Shown: positions 6,260-13,630 of the stretch, piece after piece
How positions within the stretch are numbered: the first letter of the stretch is position 1
Layout: each line of letters opens with the position of its first letter
Origin: Pseudomonadota bacterium
GTDB lineage: Bacteria > Pseudomonadota > Gammaproteobacteria > Burkholderiales > Thiobacillaceae
Reading direction: 5' to 3'
Length of the DNA stretch: 16,259 nt
NCBI GenBank assembly: GCA_021791235.1
Contig: JAJYXA010000542.1
Location: 1-16,259 of the forward strand
The notes under the pieces: model-generated
Seen by the model: the letters and a program-made list of their open reading frames with translations, nothing else
Databases searched by the model: none
Told to the model about the DNA's origin: nothing
Translations under genes and position numbers: made by a program

Positions 6260-7624
6260 ATGAAGGATGTCGTAAGGTTGGGTGCCGGTTCCGGGTTCTG
6301 GGGCGACGCGGCGGATCCGGCCATGGAACTGCTGGAGCACGGCAGGCTCGACTATCTGTGCTTCGACTACCTGGCGGAGTTGACCATGGCGCTGCTAGAG
6401 CGCCAGCGCCGCAAGGATCCGGCCGGCGGCTACGTGCCGGACGCGGTGGAATCGCTGATCGCCATGATGTGCATGGCGCGCGAGCGCGGCACCCGAATGA
6501 TCACCAATGGCGGCGGCGTCAATCCCCGCGCCGCAGCCGTGCGTGTGGTCGAGGCGGCGCGCGCCGCTGGGCTCCACGGGCTACGCGTGGCCGCTGTCGA
6601 GGGTGACGGGATGGTCGACCGGCTGGACGAATTGCTCGATAAAGGCTACAAAATGGTTAATTTCGACACCGGCGAGGATGGCTTTCGCGCCATTCGCGAC
6701 CGCGTGGTGTCCGCCAACGTTTACACCGACAGTTCCGCGATCACGCAGGCGCTGGGGCAGGGGGCGGACATCGTCATCGCCGGGCGGATATCGGACAGCG
6801 CGCCCTATGTCGGCGCGTTGGCGCACGAGTTCGGCTGGACGCATGATGCGGCGCATGCCGACCGTATCGGCGCCGCCATCATCATGGGCCACTTGGTGGA
6901 ATGCGCGTCCGGCTGCACCGGCGGCATGTCGTCCCGCTGGGCGGACATGCCACGCATGGGCGAGGTTGGCTTCCCCATCGTCGAGTTTGCCCGCGACGCA
7001 ACCGCAGTGGTAACCAAGCTGCCCGGAACGGGCGGCCGGGTCGATGCCTTCACCGTCAAGGAACACCTGTTGTACGAGATCGGTGACCCGACCGATTACC
7101 GCATGCCGGACGGCGTGGCCGACTTTACCACGCTCAAGCTGCAGGATGAAGGCAAGGACCGCGTGCGCCTGACCGGCATGACCGGGCGGCCGCAGACACC
7201 GGACTGGAAGATGGTGGTGGGCTACACCGATGGCTGGATCGGCGAGGGGATGCTGTTCTTCCCCTGGCCGGATCCGGTCGGCCGCGCCCGCAAGGCGAGC
7301 GAGACGCTGCTGGAGCGCTTCCAACGGCTGGACCTAGTGGCCGACGACATCCATTTTGACCTGATCGGCGTCAACATGCTGCATGGGCCGGCTGCCCCGG
7401 AACCGCTTCACGAACCGAACGAGGTCGGGCTGCGCGTGGCCGTCCGTACGCCCACGCGGGAGGAGGCCGAGAAAGTCCGCCGCGCCTGCGCCAATCTCTG
7501 GATCATGGGACCGGGCGGCACGTCGTTCGGGGCCCCGCTGAAGCCGCGCCCGGTCATTGCCCTCTGGCCGACCCTGATCCCCAAGGGCTTCGTGCGCCAA
7601 AACGTTCACATGCTGGAGGTCTGA
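6260..7624 (+). CDS. atuA: AtuA-family (acyclic terpene utilisation, DUF1446) protein
   Basis: The 454-residue protein matches the AtuA/DUF1446 family. The N-terminus has a GAGSGFWGD motif and a DYLCFDYLAELTM block. Further along are ITNGGGVNP, IVIAGRISDSAPYVG and a GCTGGMSSRW segment, then FTVKEHLLYEIGDP and a C-terminal ANLWIMGPGGTSFGAP. The family is found with acyl-CoA carboxylases in terpene and branched-acid catabolic loci; I know of no firmly established reaction for it. A strong AAAGGAG precedes the ATG. Many homologues are longer (about 590 residues) because they carry a C-terminal domain that is here a separate gene starting on the stop codon (TGATG). That tight coupling suggests the two chains work together. 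No signal peptide or membrane segment is evident, so a cytoplasmic location is likely. Confidence 0.9.
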   Translation: MKDVVRLGAGSGFWGDAADPAMELLEHGRLDYLCFDYLAELTMALLERQRRKDPAGGYVPDAVESLIAMMCMARERGTRMITNGGGVNPRAAAVRVVEAARAAGLHGLRVAAVEGDGMVDRLDELLDKGYKMVNFDTGEDGFRAIRDRVVSANVYTDSSAITQALGQGADIVIAGRISDSAPYVGALAHEFGWTHDAAHADRIGAAIIMGHLVECASGCTGGMSSRWADMPRMGEVGFPIVEFARDATAVVTKLPGTGGRVDAFTVKEHLLYEIGDPTDYRMPDGVADFTTLKLQDEGKDRVRLTGMTGRPQTPDWKMVVGYTDGWIGEGMLFFPWPDPVGRARKASETLLERFQRLDLVADDIHFDLIGVNMLHGPAAPEPLHEPNEVGLRVAVRTPTREEAEKVRRACANLWIMGPGGTSFGAPLKPRPVIALWPTLIPKGFVRQNVHMLEV

Positions 7625-7956
7625 TGCCGCGCATCCTTCGCGAAATCGCCTATGTCCGCTCCGGCGACAAGGGCGACGTCTGCACCGTCGGCGTCATCGC
7701 CCGCACCCCGACCGACTATCCGGCGCTGATCCGCAGCGTGACCCCGGAAACGGTAAAGGCGCTTTATGGCGACCACGTCCGCGGCGCGGTCCGGGTCCAC
7801 CGGCTGGACAATTTGGAAGCGTTGAACGTGATCATGGAGGGCGCGCTCGGCGGTGGCGCTACCTGCACCTTGCGTCTGGACCAGACGGGCAAAGCGTTGG
7901 GTAGTGCGATGCTGCGCCTAGCCATCGTTGAGGGCAACCATCCCGACGAGGGTTAG
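7624..7956 (+). CDS. AtuA C-terminal-type small protein (AtuA-like ferredoxin-fold domain)
   Basis: The 110-residue protein opens with LREIAYVRSGDKGDVCTVGVIAR, matching the start of the C-terminal domain of long AtuA proteins (typically A.ARSGDKG followed by .N.GVIAR). It continues with VRVHRLDNLEALNVIMEGALGGG and ends in TLRLDQTGKALGSAMLRLAI. Its ATG overlaps the atuA stop by one base (TGATG), and GGAGG precedes it, so it is translationally coupled. It probably binds or completes the AtuA protein; the reaction is unknown. The separate gene is a normal alternative organisation, not a frameshift break, because it has its own ribosome binding site and a clean N-terminus. Confidence 0.83.
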   Translation: MPRILREIAYVRSGDKGDVCTVGVIARTPTDYPALIRSVTPETVKALYGDHVRGAVRVHRLDNLEALNVIMEGALGGGATCTLRLDQTGKALGSAMLRLAIVEGNHPDEG

Positions 7957-7965
7957 GGCCTCCTG

Positions 7966-9570
7966 ATGAGCACACTCCGGCCCAGGATCGACACCGCCGG
8001 CGCAACATTCCAGGACAACCTCGTCGCGTATCAGAGCCTGCGCGAGGAGGTCGCCGCTGCCCGCGCCACCTGCGTCGCTGGCGGCGGTGAGGAGGCCCAG
8101 GCCAGGCACGCCGCCCGCGGCAAGATGACCGCGCGGCAGCGTGTCACGGGCTTGCTCGATCCGGGGACTCCGTTCTTGGAGATCGGGCAGTTCGCCGCGC
8201 ACGAGGTTTATCCAGAGGAGGTTCCGTCCGCCGGCATCGTGGTGGGAATCGGGATGGTGGCTGGGCGCGCCTGCGCTATCGTCGCCAACGACGCCACGGT
8301 GAAAGGAGGTACCTATTATCCGTTGACGATCCGCAAGCATATCCGCGCGCAGCAGGTGGCGCGAGAGAATGGCCTGCCTTGCATCTACCTGGTTGATTCC
8401 GGCGGCGCCTATTTGCCCATGCAGGAGGAGATATTTCCGGACGAAAACCATTTTGGCCGCATTTTCCGCAATATCGCCGAGATGTCGGCCGCCGGGTTGC
8501 CGCAAATCTCGGCGGTAATGGGATCATGCACCGCGGGAGGCGCGTACATTCCGGCGATGAGCGACGAGACGGTGATCGTCGGGGGCACGGGCACGATCTT
8601 CCTGGGCGGCCCACATCTGGTCCGGGCAGCCACCGGCGTCGTTGTGGACGCCCAGACGCTGGGCGGCGCGGACGTGCATACGCGGCAGAGCGCGGTCGCC
8701 GACCACCACGCCGCGTCCGACGCGCACGCGCTGGCTTTGGTGCGGGACATCGTGGCCCGCCGCTGCCCTGCGCCGATGCCGGTCCCGCCGCTGCCCCCGG
8801 CGCCGCCTTTGTACGATCCGAGTGAACTACCAGGCTTGCTCGGCAACAATCCGCGCCAGCCGATCCCGGCGCGGGAAATTTTGGCCCGGCTGCTCGACGG
8901 CAGCGAACTGATGGAATACCGCGCGCGGCACGGCACGACCCTGATTTGCGGCACCGGCCGCATCGGCGGCTGGCCGGTTGGCGTGCTGATCAATGACGGC
9001 GTGCTATTCGCCGAAAGCGCTCGCAAGGCGGCAAACTTCATTGAATTATGCAGCCAGCAGGGCATTCCGTTGCTGTTCTTACACAACATCAGCGGCTTCA
9101 TGGTTGGCCCGGAATACGAGGCCGGCGGCATCGCTCGCGATGGCGCCAAGATGGTGGCCGCAGTGTCCTGCGCCCGGGTACCAAAATTCAGCGTGCTGAT
9201 CGGCGGCAGCTACGGTGCCGGCAATTTCGCCATGTGTGGCCGGGCATTCGGGCCACGACTGATGGCGATGTGGCCCAACGCGAACACCTCGGTCATGGGC
9301 GGCGAGCAGGCAGCGACCGTGCTGGCGCTGGTGCGCGCTGAGCAGATGGCCAAGCGCGGCTTGGCATTCGGCCCTGGAGAGGAGGATGCGTTCAAGGCGC
9401 CGATCCTTGACAGCTACCGTCTGCGCGGCCGACCGCTCTATGCTGCGGCGCGCATGTGGGTTGATGCCGTGGTTGACCCGGTGGACACCCGCGCCTGGCT
9501 GGCGCTCGGCCTAGCACTGGCCGCCGCCGGCCCGAAAGAGGAGACACGCTTCGGCGTGTTCCGAATGTAG
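7966..9570 (+). CDS. atuC: acyl-CoA carboxylase carboxyltransferase (beta) subunit, MCC/GCC type
   Basis: The 534-residue protein is collinear over its length with methylcrotonyl-CoA and geranyl-CoA carboxylase beta subunits (LiuB/AtuC). The N-terminal crotonase-like half has YLVDSGGAYLPMQ, FPDENHFGRIF and MGSCTAGGAYIPAMSDE (about 185-201). The C-terminal half has NISGFMVGPEYEAGGIARDGAK (374-395), GGSYGAGNFAMCGRAF (413-428) and the C-terminal FGVFRM. It transfers carboxyl from biotin to the gamma carbon of a 3-methyl-2-enoyl-CoA. The segment 270-285 is proline-rich and unlike the family. AtuA linkage favours a geranyl-CoA-like or other isoprenoid substrate over methylcrotonyl-CoA, but the sequence alone does not settle this. 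It is followed after 3 bases by the alpha subunit gene, with which it should form an alpha6beta6 complex. Confidence 0.88.
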   Translation: MSTLRPRIDTAGATFQDNLVAYQSLREEVAAARATCVAGGGEEAQARHAARGKMTARQRVTGLLDPGTPFLEIGQFAAHEVYPEEVPSAGIVVGIGMVAGRACAIVANDATVKGGTYYPLTIRKHIRAQQVARENGLPCIYLVDSGGAYLPMQEEIFPDENHFGRIFRNIAEMSAAGLPQISAVMGSCTAGGAYIPAMSDETVIVGGTGTIFLGGPHLVRAATGVVVDAQTLGGADVHTRQSAVADHHAASDAHALALVRDIVARRCPAPMPVPPLPPAPPLYDPSELPGLLGNNPRQPIPAREILARLLDGSELMEYRARHGTTLICGTGRIGGWPVGVLINDGVLFAESARKAANFIELCSQQGIPLLFLHNISGFMVGPEYEAGGIARDGAKMVAAVSCARVPKFSVLIGGSYGAGNFAMCGRAFGPRLMAMWPNANTSVMGGEQAATVLALVRAEQMAKRGLAFGPGEEDAFKAPILDSYRLRGRPLYAAARMWVDAVVDPVDTRAWLALGLALAAAGPKEETRFGVFRM

Positions 9571-9573
9571 CGC

Positions 9574-11538
9574 ATGCTCCGCCGTGTCCTGATTGCCAAC
9601 CGGGGCGAAATCGCACGCCGTATCGCGCGCACCTGCGACCGCCTGGGGATCGAATGGGTCGCCGTGTATTCGGACGCCGACCGCACCGCCGACCATCTGC
9701 GCGGCGCGGCGGCGACCGTCGCAATCGGCCCAGGCCCGGCCATCGCCAGCTACCTGCGAGCGGACGCGTTGGTCGAGGCGGCATTGCAGACGCGGTGCGA
9801 CGCCGTGCATCCTGGCTACGGCTTCCTCTCGGAAAACCCGGACTTCGCGCGCCTGGTGACCCGGGCCGGGCTGATCTTCATCGGACCCGACGCCAACACG
9901 ATCACCGCAATGGGCGACAAGGTGACTGCCAAGCGTCTGATGCAAGCTGCAGGCGTCCCCGTAGTGCCCGGCAGCACGGAAGCCGTCGACGACCTGGGCC
10001 GCCTAGCACGACTGGCCGAGGCTTCCGGCTATCCGCTGATTCTGAAGCCCGTTGCTGGCGGCGGCGGCAAGGGGATGCATGTGGTCGAGCATCCGGACGG
10101 CTTGGCCATCGCGGCGGAAGCGGCCATCCGCGTGGCACGCGCGGCATTCGGCGACGGCCGATTGCTGGTCGAGCGCTACATCCAACAGCCTCGCCACATC
10201 GAGGTGCAGGTGTTTGGCGATCGCCACGGCAACGTGGTGCATCTGTTCGAGCGCGAATGCTCGCTGCAGCGGCGCCACCAGAAGATCGTCGAGGAAGCGC
10301 CGGCACCGCATTTGTTCTCCGCCACGCGCAACGCGCTGCTACAGGCTGCCGTGCGGGGTGCGCAGGCGATCGGCTATGTCGGCGCCGGCACGTTCGAGTT
10401 CATCCTGGGCGCTGACGGTACGTTTCACTTCCTGGAGATGAATCCACGCCTACAGGTCGAGCACCCGGTGACAGAAGCGATCACCGGACTGGACCTGGTG
10501 GAATGGCAGTTTCGCGTGGCCGCTGGGGAGGCGCTACCGCTGGCGCAATTCGCGGTGCAGGCGAACGGCCACGCCATGGAGTGCCGCGTCTATGCCGAGG
10601 ATTCGGATCGTGGTTTCCAGCCGGCGCCGGGGCGCGCGATCGCGGTGCGCTGGCCTGCCGATCTACGGGTGGACTCGACGTTTGACACCGCAGGCGATGT
10701 GCCACCGTTCTACGACCCGATGGTGGCCAAATTGGTGGCGCACGCGCCGACCCGGACCGAGGCGATCGAGCGATTGCGCTGCGGCATCGACCGTACCCGC
10801 ACGCTGGGGCTGACTACGAACCTGCCCTTTGTGAGGATGCTGCTATCCGACCCGAACGTGGTCGGCGGGCGCGTCGACACCGGGCTGGTGGACCGCCTGG
10901 CTGCGGCATTTCACACGCCCGACCATGTGGCGGCGGCGTGCATCTGCGCGGCGGCGCTGGTCTGGTGCCGGGCGACCGGGCAAGGAACGAGTTCGCCCTG
11001 GGCCGGGGCGGCCGGGCCATTCGACCGCGTGTGGCTGGATCCAGCCGCCCCGCTCGGGCGCATCGGTATCGTGTTGGAGGGCACCCGGCGGGAGGTGCGG
11101 TTGACCGCGGCCACGGGTGACCGGCTGATGGCGACGGTGGACGGCCAAATGCTCGACGTGACGGTGCAGCCAGACAGGGACGGCGCATGGTCCGGCCGCT
11201 GTGGCATGCTCCCATGGGCGGGGTTGCTGAACGGCACGGTGGCGGAAATCGTCATCGGTGGACGGCGGTTGGCGCCCAGCGTCGAGCGTCCGTCGGACGA
11301 GGACGTCGCGGGGGCTGGCGGCAACCATGCTGTCGCTCCCATGCCCGGCGTCGTCGTCGCGCTGCTCGGCGTGGGGGAGCACGCGGAGCCCGGCGACACG
11401 CTCGCCATCGTGGAGGCGATGAAGATGGAAAATCGCATCATTGCCGAAATTGCTTGTACCGTGGAGAAATTGTGCTGCCGGGTGGGTGAGATTGTGTCGG
11501 CCGGACAGGAACTTGTACGGCTTCTGCCAAGTGAATAA
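9574..11538 (+). CDS. atuF: acyl-CoA carboxylase biotin-carrying (alpha) subunit, MCC/GCC type
   Basis: The 654-residue protein has the expected order. The biotin carboxylase domain (about 1-445) includes ANRGEIARR, GYGFLSENPDFA, the ATP-grasp glycine loop GGGGKGM (162-168), HIEVQVFGD and EMNPRLQVEHPVTE (288-301). A linking BT-like region follows. The C-terminal biotinyl domain carries EAMKMEN with the biotin lysine at Lys617. It carboxylates its own biotin with ATP and bicarbonate for use by the beta subunit. The start ATG lies 3 bases after the beta stop, so the subunits are likely co-translated. In Pseudomonas the atuF gene is separated from atuC by other genes; here they are adjacent. The region between the domains (about 460-575) is less conserved than the rest. 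It is the last gene before a 141-base gap. Confidence 0.92.
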   Translation: MLRRVLIANRGEIARRIARTCDRLGIEWVAVYSDADRTADHLRGAAATVAIGPGPAIASYLRADALVEAALQTRCDAVHPGYGFLSENPDFARLVTRAGLIFIGPDANTITAMGDKVTAKRLMQAAGVPVVPGSTEAVDDLGRLARLAEASGYPLILKPVAGGGGKGMHVVEHPDGLAIAAEAAIRVARAAFGDGRLLVERYIQQPRHIEVQVFGDRHGNVVHLFERECSLQRRHQKIVEEAPAPHLFSATRNALLQAAVRGAQAIGYVGAGTFEFILGADGTFHFLEMNPRLQVEHPVTEAITGLDLVEWQFRVAAGEALPLAQFAVQANGHAMECRVYAEDSDRGFQPAPGRAIAVRWPADLRVDSTFDTAGDVPPFYDPMVAKLVAHAPTRTEAIERLRCGIDRTRTLGLTTNLPFVRMLLSDPNVVGGRVDTGLVDRLAAAFHTPDHVAAACICAAALVWCRATGQGTSSPWAGAAGPFDRVWLDPAAPLGRIGIVLEGTRREVRLTAATGDRLMATVDGQMLDVTVQPDRDGAWSGRCGMLPWAGLLNGTVAEIVIGGRRLAPSVERPSDEDVAGAGGNHAVAPMPGVVVALLGVGEHAEPGDTLAIVEAMKMENRIIAEIACTVEKLCCRVGEIVSAGQELVRLLPSE

Positions 11539-11539
11539 T

Positions 11540-11576
11540 TTCGTATCGCGGACTCTTCTTTCAAATTGCTTGACAG
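11540..11576 (+). promoter_or_regulatory. second copy of the operator/TTGACA module
   Basis: TTCGT-ATC-GCGGA (11540-11552) is an imperfect form of the dyad at 5361-5373. It is followed after 15 bases by CTTGACAG (11569-11576), whose -35 TTGACA sits at 11570-11575. The matching order, near-equal spacing and T-rich linker suggest a shared regulator for the carboxylase unit and the SDR-dehydrogenase-synthetase unit. No strong -10 is visible downstream. Confidence 0.5.
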
Positions 11577-11617
11577 ATCGCTTTGGCTCGGATGAAGTGT
11601 TACCAAGATCTGTCAAG
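11569..11617. repeat. perfect 11-bp inverted repeat in the leader of the second unit
   Basis: CTTGACAGATC (11569-11579) and GATCTGTCAAG (11607-11617) are perfect inverted arms separated by 27 bases. The left arm contains the candidate -35, so the repeat would flank the RNA polymerase site. No T-run follows, which argues against a terminator. It could be a two-site operator or a leader hairpin if transcription starts upstream. Confidence 0.6.
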
Positions 11618-11679
11618 GGCTGGGGAAATGGAAGAATGCGTCAACAACAGGTCTTAAAAGCCCCATTCGCGGCACGAAC

Positions 11680-12429
11680 ATGAACGGCTCCAACCGCGTG
11701 GCGCTGGTAACCGGCGCCAGCCGCAACATCGGCCGGGCGATTGCGCAACGTTTCGGGCAAGCAGGCTATGCCGTAGCGCTGTTCGCCCGTGATCTCACCA
11801 TGCTGAACGAAACGGCATCCCTGCTGCGATACACCGGCGCCGAGGCCTCGATCCATCCGGGTGACGTGACCGATGACGCGGCAGTCGAGGCATTTGTGCA
11901 GACTGCCGCGGAGCTGCATGGTGGCATCGACGTGCTAGTGAACAACGCAGGGGTGATGAACGCGCCGCCGACCCAGGATGTCACGCCCGCTTTGTTCCGG
12001 CAGACGCTCGACGTCAACCTGACCGCCTATTACACGGCCGCCCGCGCCGCCCATCCGTTCCTCGCCCAGCGCCGGGGGGTGGTGGTGAATATCGGCTCGT
12101 TGTTCGGCGCGCTCGGTGTGTCCCGCGCGGTCGCCTATTGCGCCAGCAAGGCCGCCGTCGACGGGCTCACCCGCGCGCTGGCCGCAGAATGGGCGCGGGA
12201 CGGCGTGCGTTGCGTGTGCTTGGCGCCGGGCTACGTGGAAAGCGATATCACGCGCGACGCGCTGGCTGACCCGGAACTGGGCCGGCGCATCCGCTCGCGC
12301 ATCCCGCTGCGCCGGGTCGGCACACCGGTGGAGGTGGCGGATTTCGTCGCTTTCGTCGCCTCGCCCGAAGCTAGCTTCATGACCGGCGAGACGATCGTGC
12401 TCGATGGCGGCCAACGTATCTTGCCCTGA
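11680..12429 (+). CDS. classical SDR family oxidoreductase (FabG-like)
   Basis: The 249-residue protein has every classical SDR landmark: TGASRNIG (11-18), NNAG (88-91), Asn113, Ser140 in NIGSLFG, and Tyr153/Lys157 in AYCASK, with PGYVESD and the terminal MTGETIVLDGG. It is therefore a standard NAD(P)-dependent alcohol/ketone dehydrogenase or 3-oxoacyl reductase, unlike the DECR-type SDR upstream. The ATG at 11680 is taken because the fold begins within 10 residues; its ribosome binding site is weak. Thirteen bases separate it from the next gene. In atu loci two SDR genes (atuB, atuG) are common, so this may fill the AtuG-like place, oxidising a terpenoid alcohol or a 3-hydroxyacyl-CoA. The substrate is not deducible. 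Confidence 0.9.
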   Translation: MNGSNRVALVTGASRNIGRAIAQRFGQAGYAVALFARDLTMLNETASLLRYTGAEASIHPGDVTDDAAVEAFVQTAAELHGGIDVLVNNAGVMNAPPTQDVTPALFRQTLDVNLTAYYTAARAAHPFLAQRRGVVVNIGSLFGALGVSRAVAYCASKAAVDGLTRALAAEWARDGVRCVCLAPGYVESDITRDALADPELGRRIRSRIPLRRVGTPVEVADFVAFVASPEASFMTGETIVLDGGQRILP

Positions 12430-12442
12430 ACGGAGTCGCTTC

Positions 12443-13630
12443 ATGGACACCAAGATCGACTTGCAGCGCTTTATCGGTGACCCAGCCGACCCGTTCGGCC
12501 TGCCACCCGAGTATGTGCAGTTTCGCAGCCAGTTCCGCCGTTTCGTTACCACCCGCTTGGCGCCGCTGGCAGAGCGTGCGGAGGAGGAACAGCGCTTCCC
12601 ATTGGAAGCCTACGCCTTGCTGCGGGAGGGTGGTTACTTAGGCGTGAACTATCCGGAAGCGGATGGCGGCAGTGGCGGCGACCTGCTGATGGGCTGCATC
12701 TTTTACGAGGAATTGACCCGCGCCGCGGCTGGCGTGTCGGCTGGCGTGTTTGCACACCAGCATCTGGCCGCCGGCTCCGTCCTGCGCTTGGGCAGTGCTG
12801 AACAGCGCCAACAATGGGGCTTGCCCGGGCTGCGTGGCGAGGCGATCGGGGCCTTCTGCCTGACCGAGCCCGACGCCGGCAGCGACATACGTGGTCTGAT
12901 GACCCGCGCCCGGAGGGATGGCGATGACTGGGTGTTGAACGGCAGCAAGCTTTATATCACCAATGGCACCATCGCTGATTTCCTAGTTATTGCCGCCCGG
13001 ACCGAAGTGGGGCGAGGCGCCGACGCGCTGTCGCTGTTCCTAGTGGAAGCGCGCATGCCGGGGATTGAGGCGCGGGCACTCGACAAATTAGGCAATCATT
13101 CGTCTTCCACGGCCTACATGGCGCTCGACGACGTGCGCGTTCCCGCTGCCGCCGTGCTGGGCCAGCCGAGCGAGGGGCTATCCCAGATCAAGGCGACGCT
13201 CACTGATGGGCGCGTGCTGGTTGCCAATCGCGGCCTGGGTATTGCGCAGGAGGCGGTGGACCTGATCCACGCCTATGCCGGCCAGCGTCGAGCCTTTGGC
13301 AAGACGATCGACGGGTTCCAGTCGGTGGCATTCCGTATCGCTGATCTGTCGATCCGGGTGGAGGCGGCGCGCCTAGCCGTCTACCGTGCCGCGCAGATGC
13401 GCATGGCCGGCCAGGACTGCGTGCGGGAGGCCAGCATCGCCAAGTTCCTGGCGAGCGAGATCGCCATCCGCGCGTCGCAGGAAGCGCTGCTACTGCATGG
13501 AGGCGCCGGTTACATGACAGAGATGCGGGTGTCCCGCCTATACAGGGACGCGCCGGAGGCATGGATCGGGGAGGGCACCAACGAGATCCAACTCCATGTC
13601 ATCAGCCGCGCGATGGGAATGCGAGGATGA
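12443..13630 (+). CDS. acyl-CoA dehydrogenase
   Basis: The 395-residue flavoprotein is of standard ACAD length. The N-terminal helical part has GGYLGVNYPEADGGSGGD. FAD- and substrate-binding segments are FCLTEPDAGSDIRG (138-151) and WVLNGSKLYITNG. The C-terminal helical domain has QRRAFGKTIDGFQ and LHGGAGYMTE. The catalytic base is likely Glu377 in WIGEGTNEIQ, the MCAD/SCAD position; isovaleryl-CoA dehydrogenase places its base elsewhere. It introduces a 2,3-double bond into an acyl-CoA and passes electrons to ETF. The ATG at 12443 follows CGGAG by 7 bases. Its stop overlaps the synthetase start as ATGA. By context it may act on a citronellyl-CoA-like or other branched substrate (an AtuD-like role); that is inference. 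Confidence 0.9.
   Translation: MDTKIDLQRFIGDPADPFGLPPEYVQFRSQFRRFVTTRLAPLAERAEEEQRFPLEAYALLREGGYLGVNYPEADGGSGGDLLMGCIFYEELTRAAAGVSAGVFAHQHLAAGSVLRLGSAEQRQQWGLPGLRGEAIGAFCLTEPDAGSDIRGLMTRARRDGDDWVLNGSKLYITNGTIADFLVIAARTEVGRGADALSLFLVEARMPGIEARALDKLGNHSSSTAYMALDDVRVPAAAVLGQPSEGLSQIKATLTDGRVLVANRGLGIAQEAVDLIHAYAGQRRAFGKTIDGFQSVAFRIADLSIRVEAARLAVYRAAQMRMAGQDCVREASIAKFLASEIAIRASQEALLLHGGAGYMTEMRVSRLYRDAPEAWIGEGTNEIQLHVISRAMGMRG

Noticed and set aside
13561..13626. N-terminal extension of the acyl-CoA synthetase
   Set aside because: It would lie inside the conserved 3' end of the dehydrogenase gene. The ATGA overlap gives a better start at 13627.
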